Assembly: GCF_048007035.1 (NCBI RefSeq)
Contig: NZ_CP180355.1
Coordinates: 496,001-560,000 of the forward strand
DNA: 64,000 bases
From: Imperialibacter sp963977595
Lineage (GTDB): Bacteria > Bacteroidota > Bacteroidia > Cytophagales > Cyclobacteriaceae
Direction of reading: 5' to 3'
Shown piece after piece: positions 8,818-17,244 of this stretch. A program made the position numbers and the translations under genes. Every line of letters begins with the position of its first letter. Position 1 is the stretch's first letter. The notes beneath the pieces were generated by a model that saw only the letters and a program-made list of their open reading frames with translations, had not been told where the DNA came from and ran no database searches.

Positions 8818-9072
8818 TTAGCGCCCATTGTGAGCGAGCAGGCCTTCCTTGCTGGCCAGGTAAAAGTAGTTTTGAAAGTTATGATCTAAGTTGATTTGCT
8901 GATCCGATATTTCGGCAGCCACACTTTCATAAACTTTCAACCATCCCTTACGGTACAAATCGGTGAGGGTAGACTTAAGGTTTTCCACTGACAAGTTGGT
9001 TGCGTCCTTCAATTCTTTGAAGTGCGTTACGAAATACAACTCGTCCAATACATCAAACTCCAGGTCACTCAT
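8818..9072 (-). CDS. Small conserved helical protein, winged-helix-like
   Basis: An 84-residue protein with no signal peptide or membrane segment. The first 55 residues read as three helices with a pattern compatible with a winged-helix fold (EFDVLDELYFVTHFKEL, then a helix ending YRKGWLKV). The C-terminus has an aromatic block NYFYLASKEGLLAHNG. Its ATG overlaps the end of the glycosyltransferase gene upstream by four bases, and the phosphatase gene begins 5 bases after it, so it belongs to the same operon. I do not recognise a named function; a DNA-binding or partner-protein role is only suggested by the shape. Confidence 0.6.
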   Translation of the reverse strand: MSDLEFDVLDELYFVTHFKELKDATNLSVENLKSTLTDLYRKGWLKVYESVAAEISDQQINLDHNFQNYFYLASKEGLLAHNGR

Positions 9073-10211
9073 GGATACACCCTTCCCTTCCAGTGATATT
9101 CTCCAAAATTAGAAGCTATAGCAAAAAATACGGCATAAAATGGGTAAATAATTTCCATGAGAACAAAGTACTGCCCCAGTCCACCCTGGTTGAAGTTTTC
9201 GCTGATTTTTCGGCTGAAGGCAAACTCCGCAAGCCATTTTAGAGCGATAGGCATCAGCCAGACTGGATTCATTGAAATAAAGAAAAAGCTGAAAAGGCAG
9301 ATGAAACCCAGGTTGCCCGCCACCACAGCAGCGGCCAGTTGGCGAGGCCACGGAACAGTGTAGGCCTTCCACTTGCCTGCCCAACGCCTCCGTTGGTAGT
9401 AGAGGGCTCCCAGCGATTCCGGCCTGTCGGTTGAAACAAGCGATTCTTGATCTTTATTGTAAAAAGCGCCATTCGGATATTTCCCCTTCACGGCATGCAG
9501 CATAAACTCGTCATCGCCAGAAGCAATCTGTTGGTTGTCGTCAAAAGGATTGAGTTCCTGTATCAGCTCACGCCTATAGGATAGGTTGGCACCACTACAC
9601 ATAGTTGGTTTATGGATTAGGTTAGTGATGGCCGCAACGCCCGTAAGCGACATTGCCTCCAGGTTCAAGAGCGCTGACGTCCAGTTTCTTCCTTTAAAGC
9701 AAAATGCACCAAAGACCAACTTCGCTTCCTCAAAATGTGTGTAGTAGTTAATATGAGAGGCTACCCAATTTGGCTGCACGTTGCAATCGGCATCGGTCAG
9801 CACAAGCACGTCTGCCTCAGATAGCGCTGCTGCTGCCTTGATTGCCTGCTTTTTTCGACTTCCTTCGCCAACTGAGGCTTCGAGGTGAATGATTCTAAGT
9901 GCCATGCCATTGTCCGCAGCAAAGCTCTCCGCCTTTTCTACTGTGTCGTCGTCAGACTGGTCGTTGAGTAAAATCACGTCCATCAGATGGCCGGGATAAG
10001 TTTGAGCTTTGATGTCGCACAGAAGTGACAAGATGGATGCTGCTTCGTTTCTGGCCACAATAACAATTGATACTGATAGAGAGCCACGCCCCTCTACTGT
10101 ACCCGGGGCAGCAGGAACATGTTTCCACTTGCTCCAGCAATAGGCTATGAACAGGCTGTACATGACAACACCCACAGCAGCAATGATCCCTAAAATATCA
10201 ATAGCCAACAT
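9069..10211 (-). CDS. Family 2 glycosyltransferase, membrane-associated
   Basis: A 380-residue inner-membrane protein with one N-terminal helix (about residues 3-24), a GT-A catalytic domain and C-terminal hydrophobic helices (about 295-370). Motifs are IVIVARNEAASIL near residue 50, the D-A-D triad in VLTDADCN near 140, ASGDDEFML near 230, and YYQRRRWAGKWKAY near 273, equivalent to the Q/RxxRW motif. It is the first gene of the seven-gene operon running to 4003 and is a paralogue-like partner of the glycosyltransferase at 5850-6968. The divergent ruvC gene lies 77 bases away, so the promoter should be at 10212-10288. Confidence 0.85.
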   Translation of the reverse strand: MLAIDILGIIAAVGVVMYSLFIAYCWSKWKHVPAAPGTVEGRGSLSVSIVIVARNEAASILSLLCDIKAQTYPGHLMDVILLNDQSDDDTVEKAESFAADNGMALRIIHLEASVGEGSRKKQAIKAAAALSEADVLVLTDADCNVQPNWVASHINYYTHFEEAKLVFGAFCFKGRNWTSALLNLEAMSLTGVAAITNLIHKPTMCSGANLSYRRELIQELNPFDDNQQIASGDDEFMLHAVKGKYPNGAFYNKDQESLVSTDRPESLGALYYQRRRWAGKWKAYTVPWPRQLAAAVVAGNLGFICLFSFFFISMNPVWLMPIALKWLAEFAFSRKISENFNQGGLGQYFVLMEIIYPFYAVFFAIASNFGEYHWKGRVYP

Positions 10212-10288
10212 CCGGGTTTGAATTTAGGGAGGATTTATGTAGCATCACCCAAATTTTAAATAAGCTTATTGCAAAAGCTACAGCAGGT

Positions 10289-10849
10289 TTGAACAAGACA
10301 GTAAAAGAGAAAATCATTTTGGGGGTTGACCCAGGCACCAGCATCATGGGCTATGGGGTCATTATGGTGCAGGGAAATAAACTAACGTTGTTACAGTTTG
10401 GTGTGATTCACCTGAGCAAGTATTCGGGCCATGAGTTGAAGCTCAAGAAAATTTTTGAAAGGATCACCTCAGTTTTAGAGGAGTTTCATCCCGATGAAGT
10501 AGCACTGGAGGCTCCATTTTTTGGCAAAAACATCCAATCGATGCTTAAGCTGGGAAGAGCGCAGGGGGTAGCCATGGCTGCAGCACTGGCACGTGAAATT
10601 CCGATTTTTGAATATGCGCCCAAAAAGGTAAAGCAGTCGGTTACAGGAAACGGAAACGCCTCAAAGGAGCAAGTAGCTAAGATGCTTCAGACGCTTCTCA
10701 ATTTCAAAGAAGCACCTAAACTGCTTGATGCTACGGACGCACTGGCGGTAGCAGTTTGCCACCATTTCCAGGGTGGGGACACCGGGCCAAAAAACAAAAG
10801 CTGGAAATCCTTTATCTCTGATAATCCTGGAAGGGTAAAGGGAGCATAG
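10289..10849 (+). CDS. ruvC: Holliday junction endodeoxyribonuclease RuvC
   Basis: A 186-residue resolvase that cuts four-way DNA junctions formed in homologous recombination, working with RuvAB. The catalytic acidic residues are visible: D14 in LGVDPGTS, the glutamate in VALEAPFFGKN (about residue 75) and the aspartates in LLDATDALAVAVCHH (about 147-150). There is no in-frame ATG before the catalytic aspartate, so a TTG start at 10289 is the best choice. The C-terminus after residue 165 extends a little beyond the usual RuvC core. Confidence 0.92.
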   Translation: MNKTVKEKIILGVDPGTSIMGYGVIMVQGNKLTLLQFGVIHLSKYSGHELKLKKIFERITSVLEEFHPDEVALEAPFFGKNIQSMLKLGRAQGVAMAAALAREIPIFEYAPKKVKQSVTGNGNASKEQVAKMLQTLLNFKEAPKLLDATDALAVAVCHHFQGGDTGPKNKSWKSFISDNPGRVKGA

Positions 10850-10861
10850 CTGCGAATCAGC

Positions 10862-11254
10862 CTATAATGCAGCTTTGATTTTTGTTGCTGTAGCTGCCAA
10901 CTCTTCCTGTGTTGGGTGCAATTTGGGCTCAAGAAAATTGATGTCCCTCATGCTGTTGAGCGGCACCAGATGCACATGGGTGTGGGGTACTTCAAGGCCA
11001 ATAACAGCCACTCCTACTCTTTTGCAGCGAATGCTCTTATCGATAGCCCTGGCTACTTTCTTGGCAAACACCATCATCTTTGACAAAGTATCATCGTCAT
11101 TGTCAAAAATGTAGTCCACTTCTTTTTTAGGTACCACCAAAGTATGGCCCATTACCAGTGGGCTGATATCCAAAAAAGCAATAAAGTGCTCGTCTTCGAG
11201 CACTAAATGACCTGGAATTTCTCTATTGATGATTTTGGTGAAAATAGAAGCCAT
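10862..11254 (-). CDS. HIT-family protein (histidine triad nucleotide-binding)
   Basis: A 130-residue protein with the family signature PHTHVHLVPL (about residues 90-99), the H-x-H-x-H active site that hydrolyses or transfers nucleoside phosphoramidates and related nucleotides. The N-terminal block ASIFTKIINREIP and the MGHTLVVPKKEVDYIFD stretch are also typical. It starts 11 bases after the stop of greA and is probably cotranscribed. It is convergent with ruvC, with 12 bases between their stops. Confidence 0.9.
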   Translation of the reverse strand: MASIFTKIINREIPGHLVLEDEHFIAFLDISPLVMGHTLVVPKKEVDYIFDNDDDTLSKMMVFAKKVARAIDKSIRCKRVGVAVIGLEVPHTHVHLVPLNSMRDINFLEPKLHPTQEELAATATKIKAAL

Positions 11255-11265
11255 CGTGCGAATTG

Positions 11266-11739
11266 TTAGATAGCAATATCAACAATTTCGAATTCAATAT
11301 TCCCGCCTGGCGCTTCTACCATGGCTGTTTCGCCAAGCTTCTTTCCCAGCAATCCTTTGCCGATCGGCGACTTAACCGAAATCTTGCTGGCTTTCAGATC
11401 CGCTTCTTCCTCCGCCACAAGCATGTAGGTCATCACCGCCCCATTTTTCTTGTTCTTGATTTTCACTTTAGACAGAATAGCCACTTTTGAAGTATCCAGC
11501 TTGGTTTCGTCTATTACCCGGCCATTGCCAACAATCGCTTCAAGCTTCGAAATTTTCAACTCCAACAAGCCCTGAGCATCCTTTGCAGCATCATACTCAG
11601 CATTTTCGCTCAGGTCACCTTTGTCTCTGGCCTCAGCTATTTGGCGGGCCATATCAGCTCTTCCTTTCGTTTTCAACTCATTTAGCTCGTCCTTGAGTCT
11701 TTTGAGTCCTTCCTCTGTGTAATAAGATAAATTAGACAT
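11266..11739 (-). CDS. greA: Transcription elongation factor GreA
   Basis: A 157-residue protein with the N-terminal antiparallel coiled coil (about residues 8-75), including the acidic tip around LSENAEYDAAKDAQ, and the C-terminal FKBP-like domain ending SPIGKGLLGKKLGE. GreA inserts into the secondary channel of RNA polymerase and stimulates cleavage of backtracked transcripts. Length and sequence are typical. It is the first gene of a greA-HIT unit; the 257 bases upstream hold candidate promoter boxes. Confidence 0.93.
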   Translation of the reverse strand: MSNLSYYTEEGLKRLKDELNELKTKGRADMARQIAEARDKGDLSENAEYDAAKDAQGLLELKISKLEAIVGNGRVIDETKLDTSKVAILSKVKIKNKKNGAVMTYMLVAEEEADLKASKISVKSPIGKGLLGKKLGETAMVEAPGGNIEFEIVDIAI

Positions 11740-11949
11740 ACAGTGTGCTATTAAATAAAAAAGAACGGCCCGCCAGGTAAATCCTATTGGAGACCGTTAC
11801 AATTAATGATTTTTTACTGATGATCGATTAAAACGTCACTAACAACTATTGTAAACTTTATTCACAATAGCTGAAGTCTGTGATATCAAATATATTAAGA
11901 TTTTAATTCAAACCCCGTCGGAGCTTAAAACATATATTGATCTAGCATG

Positions 11950-11982
11950 CAAATATAAAGATTTATCCCCTAAACCTGCAAA
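11950..11982 (-). promoter_or_regulatory. Candidate Bacteroidota-type promoter for greA
   Basis: On the minus strand a TATATTTG box (11950-11957) matches the TAnnTTTG consensus, with TTTG (11979-11982) 21 bases upstream. The usual spacing is about 19, and a transcript from here would carry a leader of roughly 200 nt before greA, so the call is weak. A second TATATTTG lies at 11887-11894 without a well-spaced partner. Confidence 0.3.
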
Positions 11983-11996
11983 CCAGAGATCATGCT

Positions 11997-12962
11997 TTAC
12001 AACGAAGTGCTTGGGGTTTTGGTTTCTTTGAGCTTCAATTTACGGATCTTCTCAACCAGTACCTGATTGATTCTCTCGTAGGATTCGAACGACCAACCTG
12101 CCACATGAGGTGAGAAAAGTACATTTTTCATCTGCGTCAACTCACCGAATGTGTTTTCCTGCTCTGGTGTGAAAGAGTGAAGCTTTTCATTCTCGAGCAC
12201 GTCAAGTGCTGCGCCTCTTATTTTACCAGACTTAAGACCACCCAACAGATCTTTGAGAACCACCACCTCGCCTCGTGAAGTGTTCAACAGCCAAATCGGT
12301 TTCTGAAACCTCTCAATAAATTCAGCGTTGACCATTTGCCTGGTTTCAGCGGTGAGAGGCACATTCAAACTAACAATATCGGCTTCAACATACACCTCCA
12401 TCATGGATGCTTCTTCAACACGCATATTGCTAAAACCCCTTTTGAATTTGTCATAGGCAATGACCTTGCACCCAAAGCTGGTCAATCTCCTCGCAAATGC
12501 GTCGCCCATATGACCAAAGCCAATAATGGCAACTGTCTTCCCTTTCAACTCATAGCCCCGGTTCCCCTCACGGTCCCACACTTTGCCTCTTATCTGAGCG
12601 TCGCCCACCAACAAGTTATTGAACAGTGTCAGCAGCATGGCTATACTGTGTTCTGCCAGCGCATCCTGATTGCCTTCCGGAGCATTAAGCAAGTAAATCC
12701 CCTTACTTTCTGCTGCTTTTACATCGATCTGATCCATGCCGGCGCCTGCCCTGGCTATGAACTCCAATTTCACACACTTTTCGAGGAAAAGCTTATTGAT
12801 CACAAGCTTTGAACGCACAACAAGGCCAGAATAATCAGCGACCCTGTCCAGCACCTCACCAGCAGATATTTGCGGTTCATAGTCCACCTTGTACCCTTCG
12901 TTTTCCAGAAGCGGAACTATGCTAGGGTGCATTTCATCTACGATCAATACAGACTTCAACAT
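11997..12962 (-). CDS. D-isomer-specific 2-hydroxyacid dehydrogenase
   Basis: A 321-residue NAD-dependent dehydrogenase. The nucleotide-binding motif VAIIGFGHMGDAFARRL lies near residue 145, the substrate-binding arginine block LLNTSRGEVV near 228, and the catalytic histidine in LFSPHVAGWSFE near 285. The family includes phosphoglycerate dehydrogenase, glyoxylate reductase and D-lactate dehydrogenase. The N-terminus (LKSVLIVDEMHPSIVPLLENEGY) is nearest to phosphoglycerate dehydrogenase-like proteins, but there is no ACT domain and no serC or serB neighbour, so the substrate stays open. It follows mgtE by five bases on the same strand. Confidence 0.83.
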   Translation of the reverse strand: MLKSVLIVDEMHPSIVPLLENEGYKVDYEPQISAGEVLDRVADYSGLVVRSKLVINKLFLEKCVKLEFIARAGAGMDQIDVKAAESKGIYLLNAPEGNQDALAEHSIAMLLTLFNNLLVGDAQIRGKVWDREGNRGYELKGKTVAIIGFGHMGDAFARRLTSFGCKVIAYDKFKRGFSNMRVEEASMMEVYVEADIVSLNVPLTAETRQMVNAEFIERFQKPIWLLNTSRGEVVVLKDLLGGLKSGKIRGAALDVLENEKLHSFTPEQENTFGELTQMKNVLFSPHVAGWSFESYERINQVLVEKIRKLKLKETKTPSTSL

Positions 12963-12967
12963 ATTTC

Positions 12968-14335
12968 TTAAAATATTCCGTAAAGCAAGTTGGCCACTGT
13001 AAAGTAAACCCCTAAACCAAGCAAATCGTTTGCTGTTGTGATGAAGGGGCCAGAAGCGAGTGCAGGGTTAATGCCAAACTTATCTAATATAATTGGCGTG
13101 ATTGTGCCCATAAATGAAGCCAGCAGCACCACACTGAAAAGGGCAATACTCACCGTGATGGCTAAAAATTCTTCTTTGTAGAGAAGAATGACAGACCCAA
13201 AAACCAGCAATGCGAGAATAAGCCCATTGAGCACGGCCACCGTGAGTACTTTCACCAACCTTCTGGCCATAGATTCTGCAAAAACATTGGGGTTTGCCAA
13301 ACTTTGAACGACAATGGATGACGACTGTATGCCTACATTGCCTCCGGTGGCAGTTATCAGTGGAATGAAAAAAGCAACGGCGGGAATCAGTGCTATGTCG
13401 CCTTCAAAAAGCCCTATAAACCTGGCTCCCATCAACCCACCAACCATTCCTATGATCAACCATGGCAACCGGGCCTTCGAAAGCTTCCAAACACTATCAT
13501 CTTCCTCAACGTCGTCGGAGATACCAGCCATCAACTGCCGTTCCTCTTCGGCCTGCTCCTGCATCACATCCACAATGTCGTCAATGGTGATTCGGCCTAC
13601 CAGCCTGCCTTTGGCATTGATAACGGGTACAGCTTCCAGGTCATACTTCCGCATGATGGACGCCACCTCATCTTCATCCATGTGGGTGGCAACAGACACT
13701 ATATCGTCGTCGTAGATGTCCGCAATTTTGGCGCTGTCTTCGGCTATAATGATTTTCTTAAGCGATACCTTGCCTATCAGTTTCCCGGTGTTGTTTACCA
13801 CGTACACCGAATAAATTTTCTGAACTGTTTCGGCCTGCTTTCTGATCTCGTCTATACACTGACGAATGGTCCAGTTGAGATTGCACTTGATAAGCTCTTT
13901 GGCCATCAAACCGCCCGCTACATCTTCGTCGTAGTGGAGCAGTTCCTGAATATGCCTTGCCTTTTGCTCGTCACGAATGAGCGCAACGACCTCTTCCCTG
14001 GTCTGGAGCGATAGCTCCATCAAAATATCCACACAATCATCCGAGTCGAGGAAATCGAGGAAGGAGGAGATTTCTGTTACCGTGAATGCACCAAGGAACT
14101 CAGTTCGGGTGTCCTCGTCCAGGTCGTTGATGATCTGGGCGCTGATCTGCTTCTCCAGAAGGTCGATAACGTATTTCGACTCCTCGGTGTCGAATTCGTA
14201 GAGGAGTTGGGTTATATCAGCTGGATTGACGCCATCGAGCGACGTTCTGATGAACTGCTCATCTTTCTCGTCAAGCGCTCCCTGGAACCTCTCGAGGTAC
14301 TCTTTGCTTAGCTCGAATTGGATGACTGCTTCCAT
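12968..14335 (-). CDS. mgtE: Magnesium transporter MgtE
   Basis: A 455-residue inner-membrane Mg2+ channel. The N-terminal superhelical MgtE_N domain covers about residues 20-130, a pair of CBS domains about 140-265, and the C-terminal membrane part with five helices about 285-455. In the family the cytoplasmic domains bind Mg2+ and close the pore when the internal concentration is high. The start lies 28 bases inside the end of rsmA, so the two are translationally linked. There are no sign of truncation and the domain order is complete. Confidence 0.93.
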   Translation of the reverse strand: MEAVIQFELSKEYLERFQGALDEKDEQFIRTSLDGVNPADITQLLYEFDTEESKYVIDLLEKQISAQIINDLDEDTRTEFLGAFTVTEISSFLDFLDSDDCVDILMELSLQTREEVVALIRDEQKARHIQELLHYDEDVAGGLMAKELIKCNLNWTIRQCIDEIRKQAETVQKIYSVYVVNNTGKLIGKVSLKKIIIAEDSAKIADIYDDDIVSVATHMDEDEVASIMRKYDLEAVPVINAKGRLVGRITIDDIVDVMQEQAEEERQLMAGISDDVEEDDSVWKLSKARLPWLIIGMVGGLMGARFIGLFEGDIALIPAVAFFIPLITATGGNVGIQSSSIVVQSLANPNVFAESMARRLVKVLTVAVLNGLILALLVFGSVILLYKEEFLAITVSIALFSVVLLASFMGTITPIILDKFGINPALASGPFITTANDLLGLGVYFTVANLLYGIF

Positions 14336-15108
14336 GCTTTTTCCAGAGATAAAGTAAGTTCGAAGAAATCTTCAACTGACAATTGTTCCGCCCGCTTCTG
14401 AAGGATGGGGTTTACTTCAAATTCAGTCGGCAAAGTTAGTTCTTTAAGTGCATTCCGCAACGTTTTGCGTCGCTTTTGAAAGGCGGTTTTCACCACTTTC
14501 CGAAAAAGATCTTCGTCACATGGCAAGCGCTCCCGTTTGTTTCTCTTCAGCCTGATAACGGCCGAATTTACTTTTGGCGGCGGATGAAAAACACCCGGAG
14601 GCACAGTAAAAAGAAGGTCTATATCGTAGTATGCCTGCAGAAGCACGCTGAGAATGCCATAGTCCCGGCTACCTTCCTTCTCGGCTATGCGCACCGCCAC
14701 CTCTTTCTGAATCATGCCCACCACTTCGGGCACCTTTTGGCGATTATCAAGCACCTTAAAAAAGATTTGCGAGCTTATGTTATAAGGGAAGTTTCCGATG
14801 ACGGCTAACGGGCCAGGTGCAATAGCCTCCAAGTCCATTTTCAGGAAGTCGCCGTCGATAATTCTACCCTCCAGCGAAACAAAGTGCTTTTGAAGGTAGG
14901 CCACCGACTCTTTGTCTATTTCGGACACATATAATTGGAATTCCTTCTTATCAATCAGAAACTGTGTGAGCACGCCCGTGCCGGGCCCCACCTCCAGTAC
15001 CGTTTTGTAGTCGCCGTGAAGAGTTAACGACTCCGCAATTTTGCTGGCAATGTTCTGATCTTTCAAAAAATGCTGCCCTAGATGCTTTTTGGGTCTAACT
15101 CTGTCCAT
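14308..15108 (-). CDS. rsmA: 16S rRNA (adenine1518/1519-N6)-dimethyltransferase
   Basis: A 266-residue SAM-dependent methyltransferase (KsgA) that dimethylates two adjacent adenines near the 3' end of 16S rRNA during small-subunit assembly. Motif I is VLEVGPGTGVLT near residue 40, and the catalytic NFPYNIS motif (family NLPYNIS) is near 116. The opening KKHLGQHFLKD is the hallmark of the family. It is the first gene of the rsmA-mgtE-dehydrogenase unit and is divergent from pdxA. Confidence 0.94.
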   Translation of the reverse strand: MDRVRPKKHLGQHFLKDQNIASKIAESLTLHGDYKTVLEVGPGTGVLTQFLIDKKEFQLYVSEIDKESVAYLQKHFVSLEGRIIDGDFLKMDLEAIAPGPLAVIGNFPYNISSQIFFKVLDNRQKVPEVVGMIQKEVAVRIAEKEGSRDYGILSVLLQAYYDIDLLFTVPPGVFHPPPKVNSAVIRLKRNKRERLPCDEDLFRKVVKTAFQKRRKTLRNALKELTLPTEFEVNPILQKRAEQLSVEDFFELTLSLEKAWKQSSNSS

Positions 15109-15232
15109 TTTTTTAAAGAAGGTAAAATCCCTTAATTTGCGCCTCCTGTGTGGAAAGGTTACACATTACTCAATCCCTGAATGAAAAACCCAAACGCAGG
15201 CCAAATAACTGAAATTTTGTAGGATAAATCGG

Positions 15233-16267
15233 ATGGATAAGTCAAAGAAAAATAAACCTGTTGTTGGCATCACCCTTGGAGATATTAATGGGATTGGTCC
15301 TGAAGTCATCATAAAGGCCCTTGAAGACAGCAGGATTTTGAAGTTCATGACGCCCGTCATTTATGGTTCTTCCAAAGTTGTGTCCTATTACAGAAAGGCG
15401 CTCGACCTGAGCGACTTCAACTACCACCAAATTAAGGATCTGGGCCAGCTCTTTCATAGAAAAGTAAATGTTTACAACCTGTGGGAGGAAACCGTAGAGA
15501 TCAAAATGGGGGAAGAAAATGAGACAGGAGGCAAGTATGCGTTTCTTTCCCTGAAGGCGGCAGTGGCCGATTTGAAGGACGGAAAGATCGACGCTGTAGT
15601 GACAGCGCCCATTTCTAAAAATAATATTCAAAGCGAAGAATTTAAATTTCCCGGGCACACCGAATACCTGGCTGAAACTTTTGGCGTAAAGGATCACCTG
15701 ATGCTGATGGCTGGCGACAAAATGAAAATTGGGCTGGTTACGGGGCACATTCCTTTGAAAGCGGTGGTTTCAGCACTGGGCAAGGAGCTCATCCTTAAGA
15801 AGCTTTCAGTGCTTGACAGTACCCTAAGAAAAGACTTTGGCATCAAGAAGCCAAGGATAGCCGTGCTAGGGCTCAACCCTCATGCGGGAGAAAATGGCTT
15901 ACTCGGCAACGAAGAAAGAGACGTGATCTCGCCGGTGCTTAAAGAATGGAAAGACAAGGGCAATCTTGTTTTTGGCCCATTCCCTTCAGATGGATTTTTC
16001 GGTACTCTGATGCATGCAAAGTATGACGGCGTGCTGGCCATGTACCACGACCAGGCGTTGATCCCGTTTAAGACCCTGTGCTTCGAAACCGGCGTTAACT
16101 ACACGGCAGGTTTGCCTGCCGTTCGCACTTCTCCTGACCACGGCACTGCCTACAATCTCGTGGGAAAAAATGAAGCCTCTGAATCATCGATGCGGGAAGC
16201 TATCTTCATGGCCGCAGACATTGTAAAGCAGCGGAGAGTGAACGCTGGTGAAGAAACAGAAGATTGA
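15233..16267 (+). CDS. pdxA: 4-hydroxythreonine-4-phosphate dehydrogenase
   Basis: A 344-residue enzyme of the DXP-dependent pyridoxal 5'-phosphate pathway that oxidises 4-phosphohydroxy-L-threonine. The N-terminus VGITLGDINGIGPEVIIKAL is diagnostic. Metal-binding histidines are visible in FPGHTEYLAETF (about residue 145), GHIPL (about 176) and MYHDQALIPFK (about 275). The C-terminal block GLPAVRTSPDHGTAYN is also typical. No other vitamin B6 gene is nearby. The promoter should lie in the 124-base gap to the divergent rsmA. Confidence 0.93.
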   Translation: MDKSKKNKPVVGITLGDINGIGPEVIIKALEDSRILKFMTPVIYGSSKVVSYYRKALDLSDFNYHQIKDLGQLFHRKVNVYNLWEETVEIKMGEENETGGKYAFLSLKAAVADLKDGKIDAVVTAPISKNNIQSEEFKFPGHTEYLAETFGVKDHLMLMAGDKMKIGLVTGHIPLKAVVSALGKELILKKLSVLDSTLRKDFGIKKPRIAVLGLNPHAGENGLLGNEERDVISPVLKEWKDKGNLVFGPFPSDGFFGTLMHAKYDGVLAMYHDQALIPFKTLCFETGVNYTAGLPAVRTSPDHGTAYNLVGKNEASESSMREAIFMAADIVKQRRVNAGEETED

Positions 16268-16384
16268 TTTTTGATGACCTGAACGCCTGGCAGCTTTTAA
16301 ATAGTTGCTGGTAAAAACTAAATCGGTGCCAGAAACCGTTCTAAGTGGGTGCGAGATATTTTCTATTTAATTCATGAACGTCGT

Positions 16385-16415
16385 TTTATTAATTACGGCT
16401 TTATTCATATCTTTG
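16385..16415 (+). promoter_or_regulatory. Candidate promoter of the DUF177-rpmF-plsX-fabH-efp-accBC operon
   Basis: TATCTTTG (16408-16415) is an exact match to the Bacteroidota -7 consensus TAnnTTTG. TTTA (16385-16388) stands exactly 19 bases upstream, one base off the -33 consensus TTTG. It lies 31 bases before the first ATG of the operon. No experimental start site is known here. Confidence 0.5.
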
Positions 16416-16446
16416 CGGTCTTTATTGAATACAGAGTGAGTTTGAG

Positions 16447-16995
16447 ATGGCAAAAAGTCCCTTAAAACCGTTTGAAATAGAGATTCAGGGGCTTTCTCTT
16501 GACCAGCATTCATTTGACTTCAGCTTTGACAATCAATTGTTTGAGGCATTCGAAGGGTCATTGATTGAAAAAGGCAAGGGAAGTGCTCATGTTGAGCTTT
16601 TGAAATCTGAAACAATGATGGCTTTGTCATTCGAGGTTGAAGGTTCGGTCGAGCTTATATGTGACAGAAGCCTTCGCCCGTTCGACTATGAGTTGGACAT
16701 CAGGCAGGAGTTGATCATTAAGTTTGGAGATGAGTTTGCTGAATTGGACGACGATATTGTAGTGATTCCGAGAGAAACACAGCATTTGAATGTCGCCCAA
16801 TATATATATGAGTTCATTTCGGTGGACGTTCCGATGAAAAAGCTTCATCCGGAATTGGTGACTGAAGAAGACGAAGACTACGAGGTTGAAGGATCGTTGA
16901 TTTATCAAACCTCTGCCGAGCAGGAGCAAGACGACGACACAGAAGAGAACGTCGATCCACGCTGGGAGGCGCTGAAAAAATTTAGAAACAATTAA
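16447..16995 (+). CDS. YceD family (DUF177) protein
   Basis: A 182-residue soluble acidic protein. The central block VELICDRSLRPFDYELD (about residues 75-91) and the acidic stretch after it are typical of DUF177/YceD, whose gene almost always precedes rpmF in bacteria, as here. In other organisms the family has been linked to 23S rRNA processing and ribosome assembly. The C-terminus is rich in Asp and Glu (about residues 140-168) and ends DPRWEALKKFRNN. It is the first gene of the operon that continues to accC. Confidence 0.85.
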   Translation: MAKSPLKPFEIEIQGLSLDQHSFDFSFDNQLFEAFEGSLIEKGKGSAHVELLKSETMMALSFEVEGSVELICDRSLRPFDYELDIRQELIIKFGDEFAELDDDIVVIPRETQHLNVAQYIYEFISVDVPMKKLHPELVTEEDEDYEVEGSLIYQTSAEQEQDDDTEENVDPRWEALKKFRNN

Positions 16996-17014
16996 TTGTT
17001 AATACGAAGTAAAA

Positions 17015-17206
17015 ATGGCACATCCAAAACGAAGACATTCGACCACCAGACGTGATAAGAGAAGGACTCACTATAAAGCTGAAGCCAAAAGCTACGTGGT
17101 ATGTCCTACAACAGGGGAATTTCACCTGCCACACAGAGCCTTCTGGCTTGAAGGTAAGCTTTACTACAAAGGCAAAGTGATCATGGAAAAAGAGGTGTTG
17201 GCATAA
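17015..17206 (+). CDS. rpmF: 50S ribosomal protein L32
   Basis: A 63-residue basic protein starting MAHPKRRHSTTRRDKRRTHY, the standard L32 N-terminus. The usual zinc-binding cysteine set is reduced to one cysteine (VVCPTTGEFHLPHRA), so this is probably a zinc-independent form. It sits between the DUF177 gene and plsX, the classical order coupling ribosome and fatty-acid synthesis genes. Confidence 0.95.
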   Translation: MAHPKRRHSTTRRDKRRTHYKAEAKSYVVCPTTGEFHLPHRAFWLEGKLYYKGKVIMEKEVLA

Positions 17207-17244
17207 GCTAACTCCTCTTTTGGTTCCAAACCAACACATCGTGC

